A DNA stretch of 64,000 nucleotides from the NCBI GenBank assembly GCA_024734555.1, contig JANPWX010019815.1, forward strand, positions 1,938,359-2,002,358, read 5' to 3'. Shown one piece after another: positions 37,734-50,159 of the stretch (the first letter of the stretch is position 1; each line of letters starts with the position of its first letter). The notes under the pieces are model-generated. The model saw only the letters and a list, made by a program, of their open reading frames with translations. It ran no database searches and was not told where the DNA came from. The DNA comes from Trochalopteron elliotii. Its lineage: Eukaryota; Chordata; Aves; Passeriformes; Leiothrichidae. The translations under genes were made by a program, and so were the position numbers.

Positions 37734-38332
37734 TGTACTAAGTCTAGCTGGGATCAAGTTAATTTTGTGCATGGCCATTCTCACAGTGCTGTGCTTTGCA
37801 CTGGTAGCTAGAAGGGTATTGATAATGCACCAGCACTTTCACTACTGCTGAAAACTACTGGTACAGTATAAGCGCTGTCTCTCTAACATTCTACCCCAAT
37901 CAGTGGTCTGGTGGGGGGGACCCTGGGAGGGGAAACAACCAGGACAGCTGACCCAAACTGACAAAGGGGTGCTCCATAGCTGACGATGCTGACTTGGATA
38001 TAAAACCTAAGAAGAGAAGAAAGAAGGAGTGGCATTCATTATTTCCAACAATGGCATTCTGGAGCAACCACTGAAGCCCTGCTTCAGTGCTTCATGCTGA
38101 TGCCCTGCTTCCCAGGAAGTGGCTGGACATCACATGATGGTGAGAAATAGAGAATGATTTATTTTCCCTTCCCTTTCCTTGTGCATGTGTAACCTTTTGC
38201 TTTTGCTTTAGTAAATTACAAAATCTCAACTTACAGCTTGTTTTCCATCTTATTTTCTCTGTCCTATCCAGCTGAGGGGGAATGTTAACGTGATAAAGCA
38301 CCTGAAATCCAGGCAGGATCAACCCACCCACA
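37734..38332 (+). mobile_element. ERVL-type solo LTR
   Basis: The head TGTACTAAGTCTAGCTGGG and ATCAAGTTAATTTTG is a diverged form of a very common avian LTR start (TGTCCTGGTTTCAGCTGGGA then TAGAGTTAATTTTC). AGGACAGCTGACCCAAACTG and AAAGGGGTGCTCCATAG follow in the expected order, then a TATA box TATAAAA at 37999-38005. The end GGATCAACCCACCCACA corresponds to the usual GGGTTAAACCACGACA. Flanks GTCAT and GTCCC share three of five bases. No internal retroviral genes are present. Confidence 0.85.
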
Positions 38333-39080
38333 GTCCCCCACAGCCAACAGAATATTTGATTACATTCTCTTACAGACATATCAGCTGTACATGGTATAGT
38401 TTGTCATTATGCACAACACAGCTCATCTTTAAGTTCTTAGCATTAAGGAATTAAAATCTTACCATGCCAACAAGCAAAAGGGAGTGACATGTAATGTGGT
38501 CATATCCAAATCCTTATGTACAATAGATAAGCTTCTGGTACTACACAATTGGGGCAGTTGAGTCCTTAGAAGGGTAGCTTATATCCCAAGGAGAGATCTA
38601 TGCATATGTAGTCAAAAGAGAAAGTTGTACATGAAGCTCCCCCTCCAGTGTTCTTTAAGACCATTTCAGTTCATGTTTCTTTCTTCTCAACACTGCATCA
38701 GCTAATTAAAGCCAAATAGAAAACAGCTCCATTCTTTATCTATTTTATGCAACAGACCCAAGCATCCTATAATAAGAGGAATTATTTTCCCATATTTTCT
38801 TTAAAGCTTTTTATTCCACAGTGCTTACAACAAATGAGTTGCATAGTTAACAAGCTGGATGTCAGCTTATCTACACCAGCATATTTCTGTTGATACCAAA
38901 TTTCAAAAAGGAGGCACAGGTGTAAATGACCTGTCTACAGTCCAGTAAGGAGTCAGTAAAACGGGTTAAATATGGCTCTAAGTTTAGATCTAACTAAACC
39001 TAACCAAGGATTATTTTTACAGCTTATGCTACAAGGATTATCCTCTTATTTGTATATCTTTAATATATAGATATCAGGCT
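38333..39080. other. Non-coding stretch
   Basis: No gene or repeat recognised. Confidence 0.5.
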
Positions 39081-39081
39081 A

Positions 39082-39112
<31 letters not shown>

Positions 39113-39190
39113 TATACATATAATTATATAATATATAATATTTACATAATTATATAATATATATAAATATTATATCTATATATAAAAATA
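39081..39190. repeat. (TA)n-rich simple repeat
   Basis: TA dinucleotides with a short CA interlude and interrupted TATAAT/ATATTA units. Confidence 0.95.
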
Positions 39191-42100
39191 TCAGAGATGC
39201 CTGGTCTGATGCTGAGGTGGTGGCTTTGGTTTAGGATCTTCTGTTAGTTGCAAGACAGCTGTATTCTGAAGGAGCTGCTAGATTAAGCAAAACTTCAACA
39301 CAAGCTTCGCAGTATATCTAAGCCATTTGTTTGCAATTAATAGTAAAATTTATGATGGAGTTAGGGTTCAGATCAACAGAAGATACTGTTAGATTAAGCA
39401 GTTTGTAGAAATGCTTCTGGACAGAAACAGTATCCTCTATGTTTACCCTCAATAATGATAATGATTGAAGCATCTTGTGGTAGGAGAGTAAGCCAATGAC
39501 TGTGAGTAAATGAATATAAGATATGGATTGGAAAGGACAGCAAAACTAAGCCTGAAATGTGCAAATATTGTTACAGCTAAGTTTAAGTCAAAGCCTGGAG
39601 GGTCTGCTGGGTAAATCCTGAGATTATGTTTGTTTCCTGCTTCACACAGATAAATAATCTACAATCCAGAATTTTAGTTCTGCAAAGATGGCTGTGGGGA
39701 TAAGACTTAGCTACATCTGAAGCTAGACTATCAGACATTTCTCATTTTGAAAGAACTAGACTGTTGATCAGCTGCATTGTAGGCTTGGTTCCCAAGAGCT
39801 TCCAAGTGTAGCAGAGAAGTGTTAGAAAGCAGCCTACACTGCTTGTGTCTGAAAGCATAATACAGCTCACTCGATTGTCTTGCAGAGCTGCAAACCTGCA
39901 GCATGATGGGCCAAGCAAGTTCCTCATTTATGCCTGAGATTTTATTTTCCATGTGAAACACCAGAAGTACTTTACCAGAAATTTCATCTCAGAGTTTTTC
40001 TTGTGTTCTGTTGTGTTTCCGTGTGTGGATGATGGTGTCTCCAAGGTAGCTTAAATTGTCCCTTCAGTATGTTTTACCAAACATACTCTAGGACCTAGGT
40101 TACTCCATGTTAAAGACAGTTTCTTCCTCTCCATTCCAACAGATTACTACTGCAATATTAAAATTGTTATCTCCATTGCAAAACAAAGATCAAATCTTGC
40201 AAAGGCAGAGCTGTGCTTCACCTCTTATTCAAAGCTACAAAGTCTGGATGAAGAATGTCACTTTTGCTTTTTCCTTTCACAAGACTTAAAAATAAATATA
40301 ATTTTGTTTCAGTTTCTGGATTAGTTTTGTTTCTCGTTACTTAGGCCTGCCAATCTGTTGTTTCTGTATAGTATTTTGTCTTAGGGTGAAAAGTGTGGCA
40401 TTATATAATGCCTCCCTGTGGAATTTTTATGCTTCTTCAACATAATATTGCAATGTGTTTTCTAAATTACCTTGAGGCACTTGGACTCGAAATAGTGGTA
40501 TATTTCTATCTGCTTTCTCTGGAACATAAATTTTTATCCTGCAGTGCTGTCCTTTATAGAATGGCTAAACAAGTGAAAATTGTTTCTAGTTTATTGGTTC
40601 TTGTTGCTTGGTAGCCTAATGAAGTAATAAATTCAGATTTTCGAGTCAGCTGGAATGTCACACCAGTTACAGAAATTTAAGTTGCTCAGCACACAGATGA
40701 ATGTGCCGTGAATAGAAGCATAGATCTCCTATCAGTGCAGTGTCTTTTGTACATTTCTTTTCTAGCCAGGTGTATGATTTCTGCAGGCTGATGGCACTAA
40801 TTCTCTGAATGTGCTCATGAGGACATTCAGGTGTGTCATTCATCCTAGTGAATATACAAACAACCAGAGCAAACAGCATATGTACAAGAGAGCAGTCACC
40901 ATGTGATATGTTTCTTGCTGGCAACTAGTAGAAATGAAAGAACTTTCCCTAGGAAAAGGAGTGTTAGATATGTATTGTTGTTCTGTTGCCAGGCACAAAA
41001 TCAAAGTCTGCTTTACTTTCTCTGGGTTTTTTTAGCAGTTAGAAAAGGAGGAGAAGATGTCTACTTGCCTTGATCTCTTGCAAGCAGCGGTGCAGTAAGA
41101 TACTTAATGCACTCTGCTAGATCATAAATCAGCAATCAAAGCATTCCTTTGTGTTGAATGAGTAATCTGGTCTTTTGTTTTTCAGTGTTCTTTTCATAAT
41201 TGACTTTACCATCTGATAGAGACAGAGCAAAATAATTAACTTATGAAACGTAATAAGAAATTTTAAAAAGAACTGTTAAAATCCTTGGTGGGTGTATGCT
41301 TGCTTAGACTCTTTTCAGGACAAAAGGAATGTTTAAAAAGGTAGGAAATCTGAGGATGCATGACTGGATATTTTTTAAGTTTTGAAATTTTCAAAATTCT
41401 CAATTATTATTAAGATTGGAATGGGCTATCTACACTTTTTTTTTTTTTTTGCCACCACAGAAATTTTCATCATCTGGGGAGAAAGACTTTCTTATTCTGT
41501 CAATTTTCCACAGAACATAAGTAAGGTGATACACTACATGACTACTGTGAATTTGGTACTTTAGAATTACTCTTGAAATTGTCACTGTCTTTACTGAATT
41601 TTATGTTTACAGAGTAAATTCTGCTCATATATAACTTCAAAACAAATACCTGTAGTGACGATGGACAAAGTCGTGACTTCTTTGGGTTTTCTTTTTTATT
41701 TCACATTATCTGTGATATGTGGTTCAGATGGCTGGAAAGTAATAGCTTTGAATTAATCATGGCAATGGCAATAAACCTCTTGTCTATCTTATTGTCTTTT
41801 TACAGGGAAAGCTGCATGATGTAGGTGGATTGGAAGCTCCAGAAAGAAAACAATTTTTCCACTATGCCAGGCTGTATGTTACTTGATAAAGTCTTATTGC
41901 AAAATGGAGGTTTGAGAGTTGAAATCTATTATGGGGAAGTTCCTTGCTTTATTTCAGAGGCAGTATTTTTCTGTCCTGGAAACAGAGAGTAGGGAAGGAG
42001 AGCAGAAAAAGGAACATTACCTTTTGTGTTCAAAAAAGTTTTGGTGAACTGCAATTGCCTTTCTCGTACAGCAACTTGCTCCTCTTAGAGGTTTTTCTGC

Positions 42101-43419
42101 TCTTTCAGAGAGTAAGTACATTTGCTTAGAGAGAATAAAAAGTTTAAATAAAGAGTAATAAAGTTTTATAGCTTATTTAGCACTTTAGAATCCAAATATT
42201 GTCTCTTCTGTTCCTGAAAATGGCTTTTATATGCAGCAGTAATTTTGCTTCAGCTACATTTTTTGGCAAGGCTGATTTGGATGATTAAAAAGGGGACATT
42301 TTACTACATTTTTTACTGTAACATTCTGCCACTTCAGTGTTTCTAAAATAGCTCACATAATTTATTTTATGGTTGAGTTAGCATTGACTAGAAATATAAA
42401 GCAGTGACATCATGGCTTCCTGCCAGAAAAAAAAAAAGAAAAAAAAAATTAGTAAAAGTAAATGCTGAAATGTTGTAAATGCAAAAGGCTTGCGGAAATG
42501 AATTCAGCTACTGCCTGTGGTAAGGAACAAAGGTGCAGTTGGGTTTGAGGCTTTTTGTTGTCTGCTTTTGTGGGATTTGGAGGGGATTTCTTGGTTGGTT
42601 GTTTGTCTTTAAATGAATCTTGAATCTCTGCAGCCTTTATAAGACTTGATAAATTTCCAGTCTATTGTTGAAAGTGACAGCAGCTGAATGGCAGTGTAAG
42701 AGAAGCTATTCCAGTAAGTTTGACATAATTTACCTCTAAGAATTTAAAGCACAAAGAATGAAATATATTATCAAGGTTAGAACTCCACTTAAGGAATTGC
42801 ATTAAATTAGCCCTTCTCATGTTTCTCATGTTTCAGGGTTTAAGTATTCTTAACTCAGGAATAAAATGCTAAGATAAGCCTTCTATTGTAAAAAGGCTAA
42901 AAAAATAAAGTACATGTTTGACCTCTATATGTAGCAGTGACCACTTTATTTATACGAACTTAAGCCAGATTTTACTGTATCTAGTAAACTATAAGATTAT
43001 GGACTGCGTTGGTAAGGTAAGGAAAAATGGATGTGTAAATTGCCAAATTAAATGCTCTTTCTCAAAACAGTTGAGATGTTTAGAGTTAATGCTATGTCTT
43101 TAACCACAGGAGAAGCATAAGAAGACTGTTGTCTTTATCAAATAGAGCTGGACAGATACAAATAATAAAGAAATAGCTGAAATAAAAGGAGAACATCATG
43201 TTATACCAGCGAATCTCTTTACCAGTGTAGAAACTATTAACAGTGAGCTGCTCTTACAAAGCCTTGTGTAGTGAATACAAATTGCTGCCTAAGGGGAAAA
43301 AAAGAAACAAAATAGGAAAAAAAAAAGCTGCAGAGTTCAGTGTTGACTTCAGATGTATTAGCTCAGACTAAATATTATGCATGTTTTAAGATGTTGATAC
43401 TGCTTCTTTCTTGAATACT
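39191..43419. other. Long non-coding stretch
   Basis: No gene is seen. It includes a 16-T run at about 41436-41451 and A-rich tracts at 42426-42451 and 43308-43327. Confidence 0.5.
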
Positions 43420-43423
43420 CAGC

Positions 43424-44015
43424 CTTAGGTTGGAAGGGGCTTTAAAGATCACCTAGTTCCAGCCCCTCTTCATGCGGGGAGACCTCTCAGTAGACCAGGT
43501 TGCTCAGAGTACCCATCCAACCTGGCCTTGAAAACTTCCAGGGATGAGGTATTCACAGCTTCTCTGGCAATCTCTTTCAGTGCCTCACCATGCCATGAGG
43601 AAAGAATTTCTTCCTAATATCTAATCTAAACCTCTCCTCTTTTACGTTAAAATGTTCCCGCCAGGCTTATCAGTTTTCATGAAAAAATTTGCTCTTGCTC
43701 TTTTCTGTAAGCCCCATTACGACATGGGGCTGTGCTAAGGTCTCCCTTGAGCCTTCACACCCCAGGCTAAAGAACCTGAAATGTCTCAGCCTGCCATCAC
43801 AGCAGAGGAGCTCCAGCCCTTGGATTGCCTTTGTGGCCTCTTTCAGACTCACCCTAGTAGGTGCAAGCTTCTCTCGTGTCAAGACTCCAGAGCTGAGTGG
43901 AATACTCCAGCTGGAATCCATTAGGGCAGACTAGAGGAAGAGAATCACCTCCCTAGACCTACTGGGTCCACACCTTTTTAGATGCAGCCCAGGATACAAG
44001 TTTAGTGGACTACCT
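43424..44015 (-). mobile_element. CR1 LINE 3' region, reverse orientation
   Basis: GGTTGGAAGGGGCTTTAAAG, CATCCAACCTGGCCTTGAAA, TCTTCCTAATATCTAATCTA and CCAGAGCTGAGTGGAATACT appear in the order expected for an inverted CR1 3' untranslated region. The terminal ATTCTATGA repeats are missing. The two overlapping open frames inside it are artefacts. Confidence 0.92.
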
Positions 44016-47000
44016 TGCCTTTGGATTGCTTTTAACTATTTTTTGTTAGAAAAGTACTATTTTCTCAGTAGTAGACTCTGCAGTCTTATCTGATAATGAC
44101 ACTCTTTTTTCTCTAGAGTTTTGAAGGATTAATCATCTGGTCTGAAAGAATTTATTTACCTTTTTCCAGTTCTTAAAAATAAAAAAAATTGATTGCACTT
44201 CTTGCATATCAAGAACAAAGTACAAGTGAACTTTTAATCAGGCTGTCCAACTGTTGGAATAGAAAATGTTTTTGTCAAAAATTAATATTTTACAACTTTA
44301 AGGAAAATGCTGTATATCTTTGCAGGCTAATTCAGTTAATTGTTCACCTAGCTCACTAAAGATTTTATTTGCATCACAAAAATATGTGTGGCAAAATATC
44401 ACTGCCAGCATAGTACTTCAGAAGATAAGGTGATCATCTACTTAAACTTGCCCATATAAACTCCAATGAATATAAAAAGAAAATCTTGTTTGTTAAAGGC
44501 AGATTGCTCTAACAAGGACTTAGGGATTATGAATTCTCCTTAATGCAGTTTTGCTGTATTGGCTTTCTGTTGCTGATATGCCAATTCTGTAATCAGTCAT
44601 ATGGATAGTATAATTTAATTTAATAAGCTTGGTGTTTCTAAAATTTACAGCACTATCTTAATAGACATAACTATTTGCAAGATCAGAGCTTAAATAGCAG
44701 CAATTACTAGATGCTGATGATACTGTATCAAATTACAGAATTTTATTACAAGCTGGTACAAATGTTTATTACAGCCAAATATGCTTGGGTATGGAAAAGA
44801 CTTGTGAGGGCTATTTCTGACCTCTTTCATGACAACTCAAAGTTCTAGAGCTTAGTCAAATTCAACAGAGAAATTAGACTAGTTTAATTAAAAGATAAGA
44901 TACTTGAATTCACTTGCAATTCCTTTGAATCACTCAATTTAGCATTTTACGAGCTAGTTTACTGTATGTCCACAGAGAAATCATGGCTCCTGGGGAAATG
45001 GTGGAATTAAATAATACCTGTGTTCTCTTGTGTCCTTTTGGTGAACCTGAGTATGTTCCAGATCACTCTCTTTTTAGGTGATGCATGGGCCTGTGATATA
45101 TTTATCAGGGTCCAAAAAGAAGCAGAAATCTTGCTCCAGAGCTGCAGAACCTGCATGTGTTTTTCTTACTAAATTTTGATATTTAATTAAATTCTGTATG
45201 TTGCTTACATAGAGATTTGCAAATATGTAATGTTTATCTGCTACAGAACTAGAAGAAGAAGTTAGTGACACTGCAGGCACCTTGCTTTTATAACTACATT
45301 TCTGTGTGCCTTGTTTGAGTAAAGCTGGTGGATATCCTCTAGTTGTGGAATGACTTTCTTTCCATGTAGGGTGACAGAGACCTTAAAGAGTTTTGCTCCC
45401 TTTACAGATCTGAGTGAAGCTCAGCTTCTGGTGTTGTGGGGACAGATATTGCCAATAAGTTCCTTCACAGGTGTGCATTTGTGACACTTGATATTGCCTG
45501 TTTTTTCCTTCCAACTTGCATTTTTCAGTCACCAAACCGTTTGAGATACGTACATACATTTATCCATATACTGCTTGCTATGCTGCAGCACAGCGCTGTA
45601 GCATAACTGAAGTACTCTGTCTGGGTAGGTTTATTGGCCTGATATATCCAGGAGCTCAAGCCTGGTAGTCACATCCTACTTTTTTGTCTGTATGCTTTAT
45701 GGCCATAGCTACACTATTCACTTTTCATGTGATACTTATAAAGCAGGGAAGAGACTGTGGGTGTTATACATTCCCAAAGATAAAATTTCATAAATTTCAT
45801 GTATTTCTTTCTATAGCAAGAAGAATAAGAGGGGAAGCAAGGCTTCCAGAGGCATTAAATAATTTTGTCCAAGGGATTACTTTTTAATTCTTAATCTCTG
45901 CAAGGTCAACATGCAAATCATAGGTAGAAATCTTAAATGGCTGGTTGCTGCTATACAACCATCTAACAGAATATTCTATTGTCTAGCCACATAAAGAACT
46001 ATAGAGAAGCTGTATTGCATTAAAAGATATGTGTTGGGAGCTCAGTGATTTTGTCATTTAGTCCTTGTCATATTACCTACTATTTTGTGCATCAGGGCCT
46101 TGTAAGGATGTAAAGAGCACAGTTGCTTCTCTCAAACACTTTACCATTTCTGTTGTTAAGGCCACAGAAGGAGTTTGCCATGAGATAAGCACAGAATGGA
46201 GTGACAGGATGGTGCTACCTCCAGACCTGATGAAGGCAAGATCTGGATAGTAACTCCTGGGTTATTCATCTAGATAAAAATTCCCACTTTGGCAAACTGT
46301 AAAGAAGCAGCTGCTCACACACAGACATAGCATTGGTCAAACAAAGATCACCCCAACATATGGGACAAATGGCCTGTGTGACCATCAATGATCACCAAAG
46401 CCCCTCTCCCTTGCCCCCTTCCCCAAATATGCTTCCATGGATACCTGGAACTTGGACTGTAAAATAAACCACCACACCTGGCACTTAAGATAAGATAAAG
46501 GTGGTACTATTGTCCAGGTGTTATCCCAGACTTAGAGGGAGATTAACAAAACTTGGGGGGAAGAACAGTTCGTCGATAATAGACACAAAAAAATGCAGAA
46601 TTTACACACCACAAGGAAAGCCAACTCAGCAACTGTGTTGAAATCAGCTCCAACAGGATAAAAAGTAATTCTGTCAAGGGGAGATCATGACCACTGACTC
46701 ACAACCACTGACTCAACAAACCCACCAACCAAAAAGAGAAAAGGGAAAGACCAGGTATGTGCACTAATTACCATAAGAAGAGAGGGAATTACTTAACACT
46801 AAAAGAATGGTGGAGACAATGAGCATTAATTCCTTTGTTTGCTAAGATCTATAAATAGTAACTTAGAAATACTCATTACTGGCATCTTTGACAGAGAATG
46901 TCTGGACACCAATTAATTTTTAATTACATGACTTGAAAAAAACATTTGAAATATCGCTTTGAAAAGGGATGGAAAAACATTGTTAACTTATAGTGTAACT

Positions 47001-47900
47001 TTGATTTTGGTCAGGAAAATTTCCTTCTGAATTCACATATGTGGAAGAAAATGTACCCAAAACATACCAAATACTGTTAGCTTGTATAGCAGATTTGGAA
47101 CCAGGGGGTGCTTGCTGCAGGGATGACTGGCTGTGTAGGTAACACATCCAGATTTCTCCTAACCAAACTACTTTGGTTCAATGCTGCACAGAGCTGAGTT
47201 ACTTGAGAATAACAACTTAACATGCCTCTTCAGTGATTTATTTTACCATACTTCTTCAAAAGTCCAAACTGATAGAATAGACAAGGTAAAATAAATGGAG
47301 AGCCACAAACAGACTGTGAAAAATACTTATGTATATAAAGTTGCATTAATAAAAAGAATTGGGAGACCCTGTCAAATTAGGAAATGTTAAAAAGACTGAA
47401 GGAAAGACACAGAAGAAGGAATTAGGCAGGAGAAGACAAGAAAAATAGGAAAAAAATGAAACCTTATGTTATGAGTAATTTGCTCTGAAGTGAATTTCTT
47501 TCTTTGCAGTTCAAATAGATGCAGTTTCTCTTTCAGAAACTTCCTCTGACCCCCAAGCCCCCCACCTTTTTCTCAAACACACACACATTTGCACTGCTAA
47601 TTCTGCTGTTTTGTGGCAATTCATCTGTTCATGTGTAACTTGCTGGGACAGTTGGCTGAATATATCTGGAGCCAACAGATGTCTCTCTGTCTCATGCAGT
47701 GGATTTTTACACACCAACCTGGTGCAGTCATGTTATAAGAGTTTGTCACAGAGGAGGGTGGCTTTTAAATGGTGGCTTTCTAGAGACCTCTGGGTTGTAC
47801 AGATTTGGTGAGTTGACCCTGTCCAAAAGCCAAGTGGTCACCAAAGCTACTCATCTCTTCAACTGCACAGAGGAGGGAAAATATAATGAAAGGCTCTGGA
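44016..47900. other. Non-coding stretch, possible old LTR near 46.3-46.9 kb
   Basis: No gene is seen. The part from about 46290 to 46915 is richer in C and A, ends with a TATAAATAG box at about 46851 and reads like a decayed LTR, but I find neither ends nor a poly-A signal. A CA-repeat patch lies at 47577-47589. Confidence 0.4.
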
Positions 47901-47949
47901 GTTGAGATAAGAGCCAGGATAGGGAGTGGGGACTGCTATCATTCTATCA

Positions 47950-48850
47950 CACACTGTCTCTGCTTCTCCTTTCTCCTCAGAGGCAGGACTCCTCAACCTT
48001 TCCCCTGTTCCAGCATGGAGTCCTGGCTATGGCATCCAGGCCTACGTGAACTTTTCCAACGTGTATTTTTCCCTTGGACTACAGTGCTTCATGAACTGCT
48101 CCAGTGTGGGTCCCTCCCATGGGATGCAGTTCTTCAGGAACAGACTGTTCTAGCATGCATCCCCTGTGAAGTCACAAGTCCTGCCTTTAAAACTGCACCA
48201 GTGCAAGGTCTTCTCCACAGTTTCATGGATCCTGACAGAAGCCTGCTTCACCATAAACTGCCTGCAGGCTCAAAATCTCCTTCAGTTGTCCACCTTCTCC
48301 AGCATGGGGTCCTGTGTAAGCTGCAGATGGATGTCTGCTCCACTGTGCACCACCATAGGCTGCAAGGGCACAGCTGCCTAGCCATGGTCTTCAACACAGT
48401 CTGCAGGGGAACATCTGGTTCAGCACCTAGAGCACCTCCTGCCCTTCTTCACTGCCCTTGGTGTTTGCAGGGCACTTGCTTTCACGTGCTCTCACTCCTC
48501 TGCTCCTTGGCTGCAAATACTCCTGTGCAATAGCTGTTTTCCTTCTTGAATATGTTACTCCAGAGGTGCTACCATTGTGGCCAGTGGCCTCAGCCTTTGG
48601 GTCTGTCTTGAAGCTGACAGGGATTGGCTGTGTCAAACATGGGAGAAGTTCCTGGCAGCTTCTCACAGAAGCCACCACTGTAAGCCCACCCCCATGCTAC
48701 CAAAACCTTGCCATGCAAACACAGCACAGTAAGGTTTTTGCACTGCTGTGGGGTTTTGAAGGTGATGCCCTTTTGGAGGTTCATGAATGGCTACAGTTTC
48801 TACATCTGTATGGCTGGTGTGTGACAGCTGCCCCTCTCAGGGTGAGCTAG
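47950..48850 (+). pseudogene. Decayed ORF of a high-copy avian interspersed repeat
   Basis: Two overlapping frames, 47886-48533 (215 codons) and 48458-48850 (130 codons), are in different registers and appear to be one frameshifted frame. The first part is built from degenerate units around CAGCATGGGGTCC and CTGCAGG, seen near 48010, 48100 and 48300. The second reads VLPLWPVASAFGSVLKLTG and SWQLLTEAT. From memory, many predicted bird proteins from repeated DNA share this ending, with a cysteine- and serine-rich front and a QLLTEAT block. I therefore call it repeat-derived, not a host gene. I cannot assign it firmly to an ERV or LINE. The start is not meaningful. Confidence 0.6.
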
Positions 48851-49416
48851 CACCTGCACAGAGCTGAGCAGAAATGATCGAGTTACTCGGGCAGAGCAGC
48901 AGCAGAGCAGTTGGACAGCACATGACTGCACGTGAGGGTCACACCAGGGAACAGAGGTGTCTGACAGCAGCCCTCAGCCAGGTGGGGTTCCTGTTGGGAT
49001 GAAATGTGCACTGCAGTTCAGGCAGATTCATTATTTGGAAATGCAATGGCATCAACGTTCAGTACCAGCTCTCAACAACCATAGATGGGAACTGAATTTC
49101 CTTGTTGTGTCATAGGACAGAATGTGGCACTTTCAGAGCTTTTAGAAACACTGATTAATACATGTGATATCTTGAAGGAGAAAATAGAAAATTCTGATTA
49201 TCTTACTAACTATAAACACCTTACAATCTTGTTGGAGGATTTTGGTTGGTGATTTTTTGGTTTTCGGTTATTTTTGTAGTTTTGTTGTTTTGTAGTTTTT
49301 GGCGGGAGTCTTTGGTAGGGTTTTTTTGTTTTGGCTTTTTTGTTTGGTTTTTTCCTTTGTGAAATCAAGTTAAGATCTGAGGGTAGAACACCATTGTTTC
49401 ATACCTAAAAAAATGG
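48851..49416. other. Non-coding stretch with G/T-rich low-complexity run
   Basis: 49246-49360 is G/T-rich low-complexity DNA, similar in style to the 17.9 kb tract. Nothing else is recognised. Confidence 0.6.
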
Positions 49417-49433
49417 ATATACATATATATATA

Positions 49434-49494
<61 letters not shown>

Positions 49495-49501
49495 GTATAT
49501 G
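49417..49501. repeat. (AT)n / (GT)n compound microsatellite
   Basis: An AT block, a (GT)n interlude at about 49435-49448, then a long (AT)n run of about 40 bases and two GTATAT units. Confidence 0.97.
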
Positions 49502-49969
49502 AGATTAGTAAAGGGATTGTTTAAAAGTCTTTTGTTCCAAGCCCAAATGGAGATGGCTCATAATGTATTCCTTTAAGGGCATTTCACATTGCAGTGGGTA
49601 GGGAATTGGGAAAAGCATTGTGTCATAGTTTAGTAGAGGCACCTTCAGATTAATAGTGTCTAACACATTATGATTGAGATTATACAAAGGCATGTTTTCA
49701 GTATTTTATATACCCTGATGATAAGATCAATTACTGTCCTTAGCTACAACATCAAACAACCCAGTTCTGCGTCTTTTTTTTTCAGTCCCTTGGGAGTTTA
49801 GCTTGTATTAACTTGTGAAAAAGTACATTCTTATTGTGTTGTTCTGCTACATTTATAGAAGCTATTTTCACTTTTGCAAAATTTTCACAGTTTTATTTCT
49901 TTTGCTTTTTAACTATTTTTATCATGAGAGCAACTCTTCTTGCCTCTCAGATGTTCACTTTTCAGGATT

Positions 49970-50150
49970 AGATCTCACAAATGTTCATTGTATATGAGTT
50001 CTCAAGTAGATACTGCACTTACTCCCAGGAATAGCCCAATTAAGTCAAAGTACACCTTGGATCAAATCCAAGATCCATTAAATCAGCTGAAGTGTTTCCA
50101 TTTACTTCAAAGGACGCTGGATCCAAGCCATCACATCTGCAGCTCTCCAA
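49970..50150. repeat. Possible ancient sauropsid interspersed repeat
   Basis: TTTCCATTTACTTCAAAGGA and CGCTGGATCCAAGCC resemble a motif common in reptile and bird genomes (CCATTGACTTCAATGGG followed by GGATCAGGCCC). It is highly diverged. I cannot name the family with confidence. Confidence 0.3.
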
Positions 50151-50159
50151 AAGTACCAC

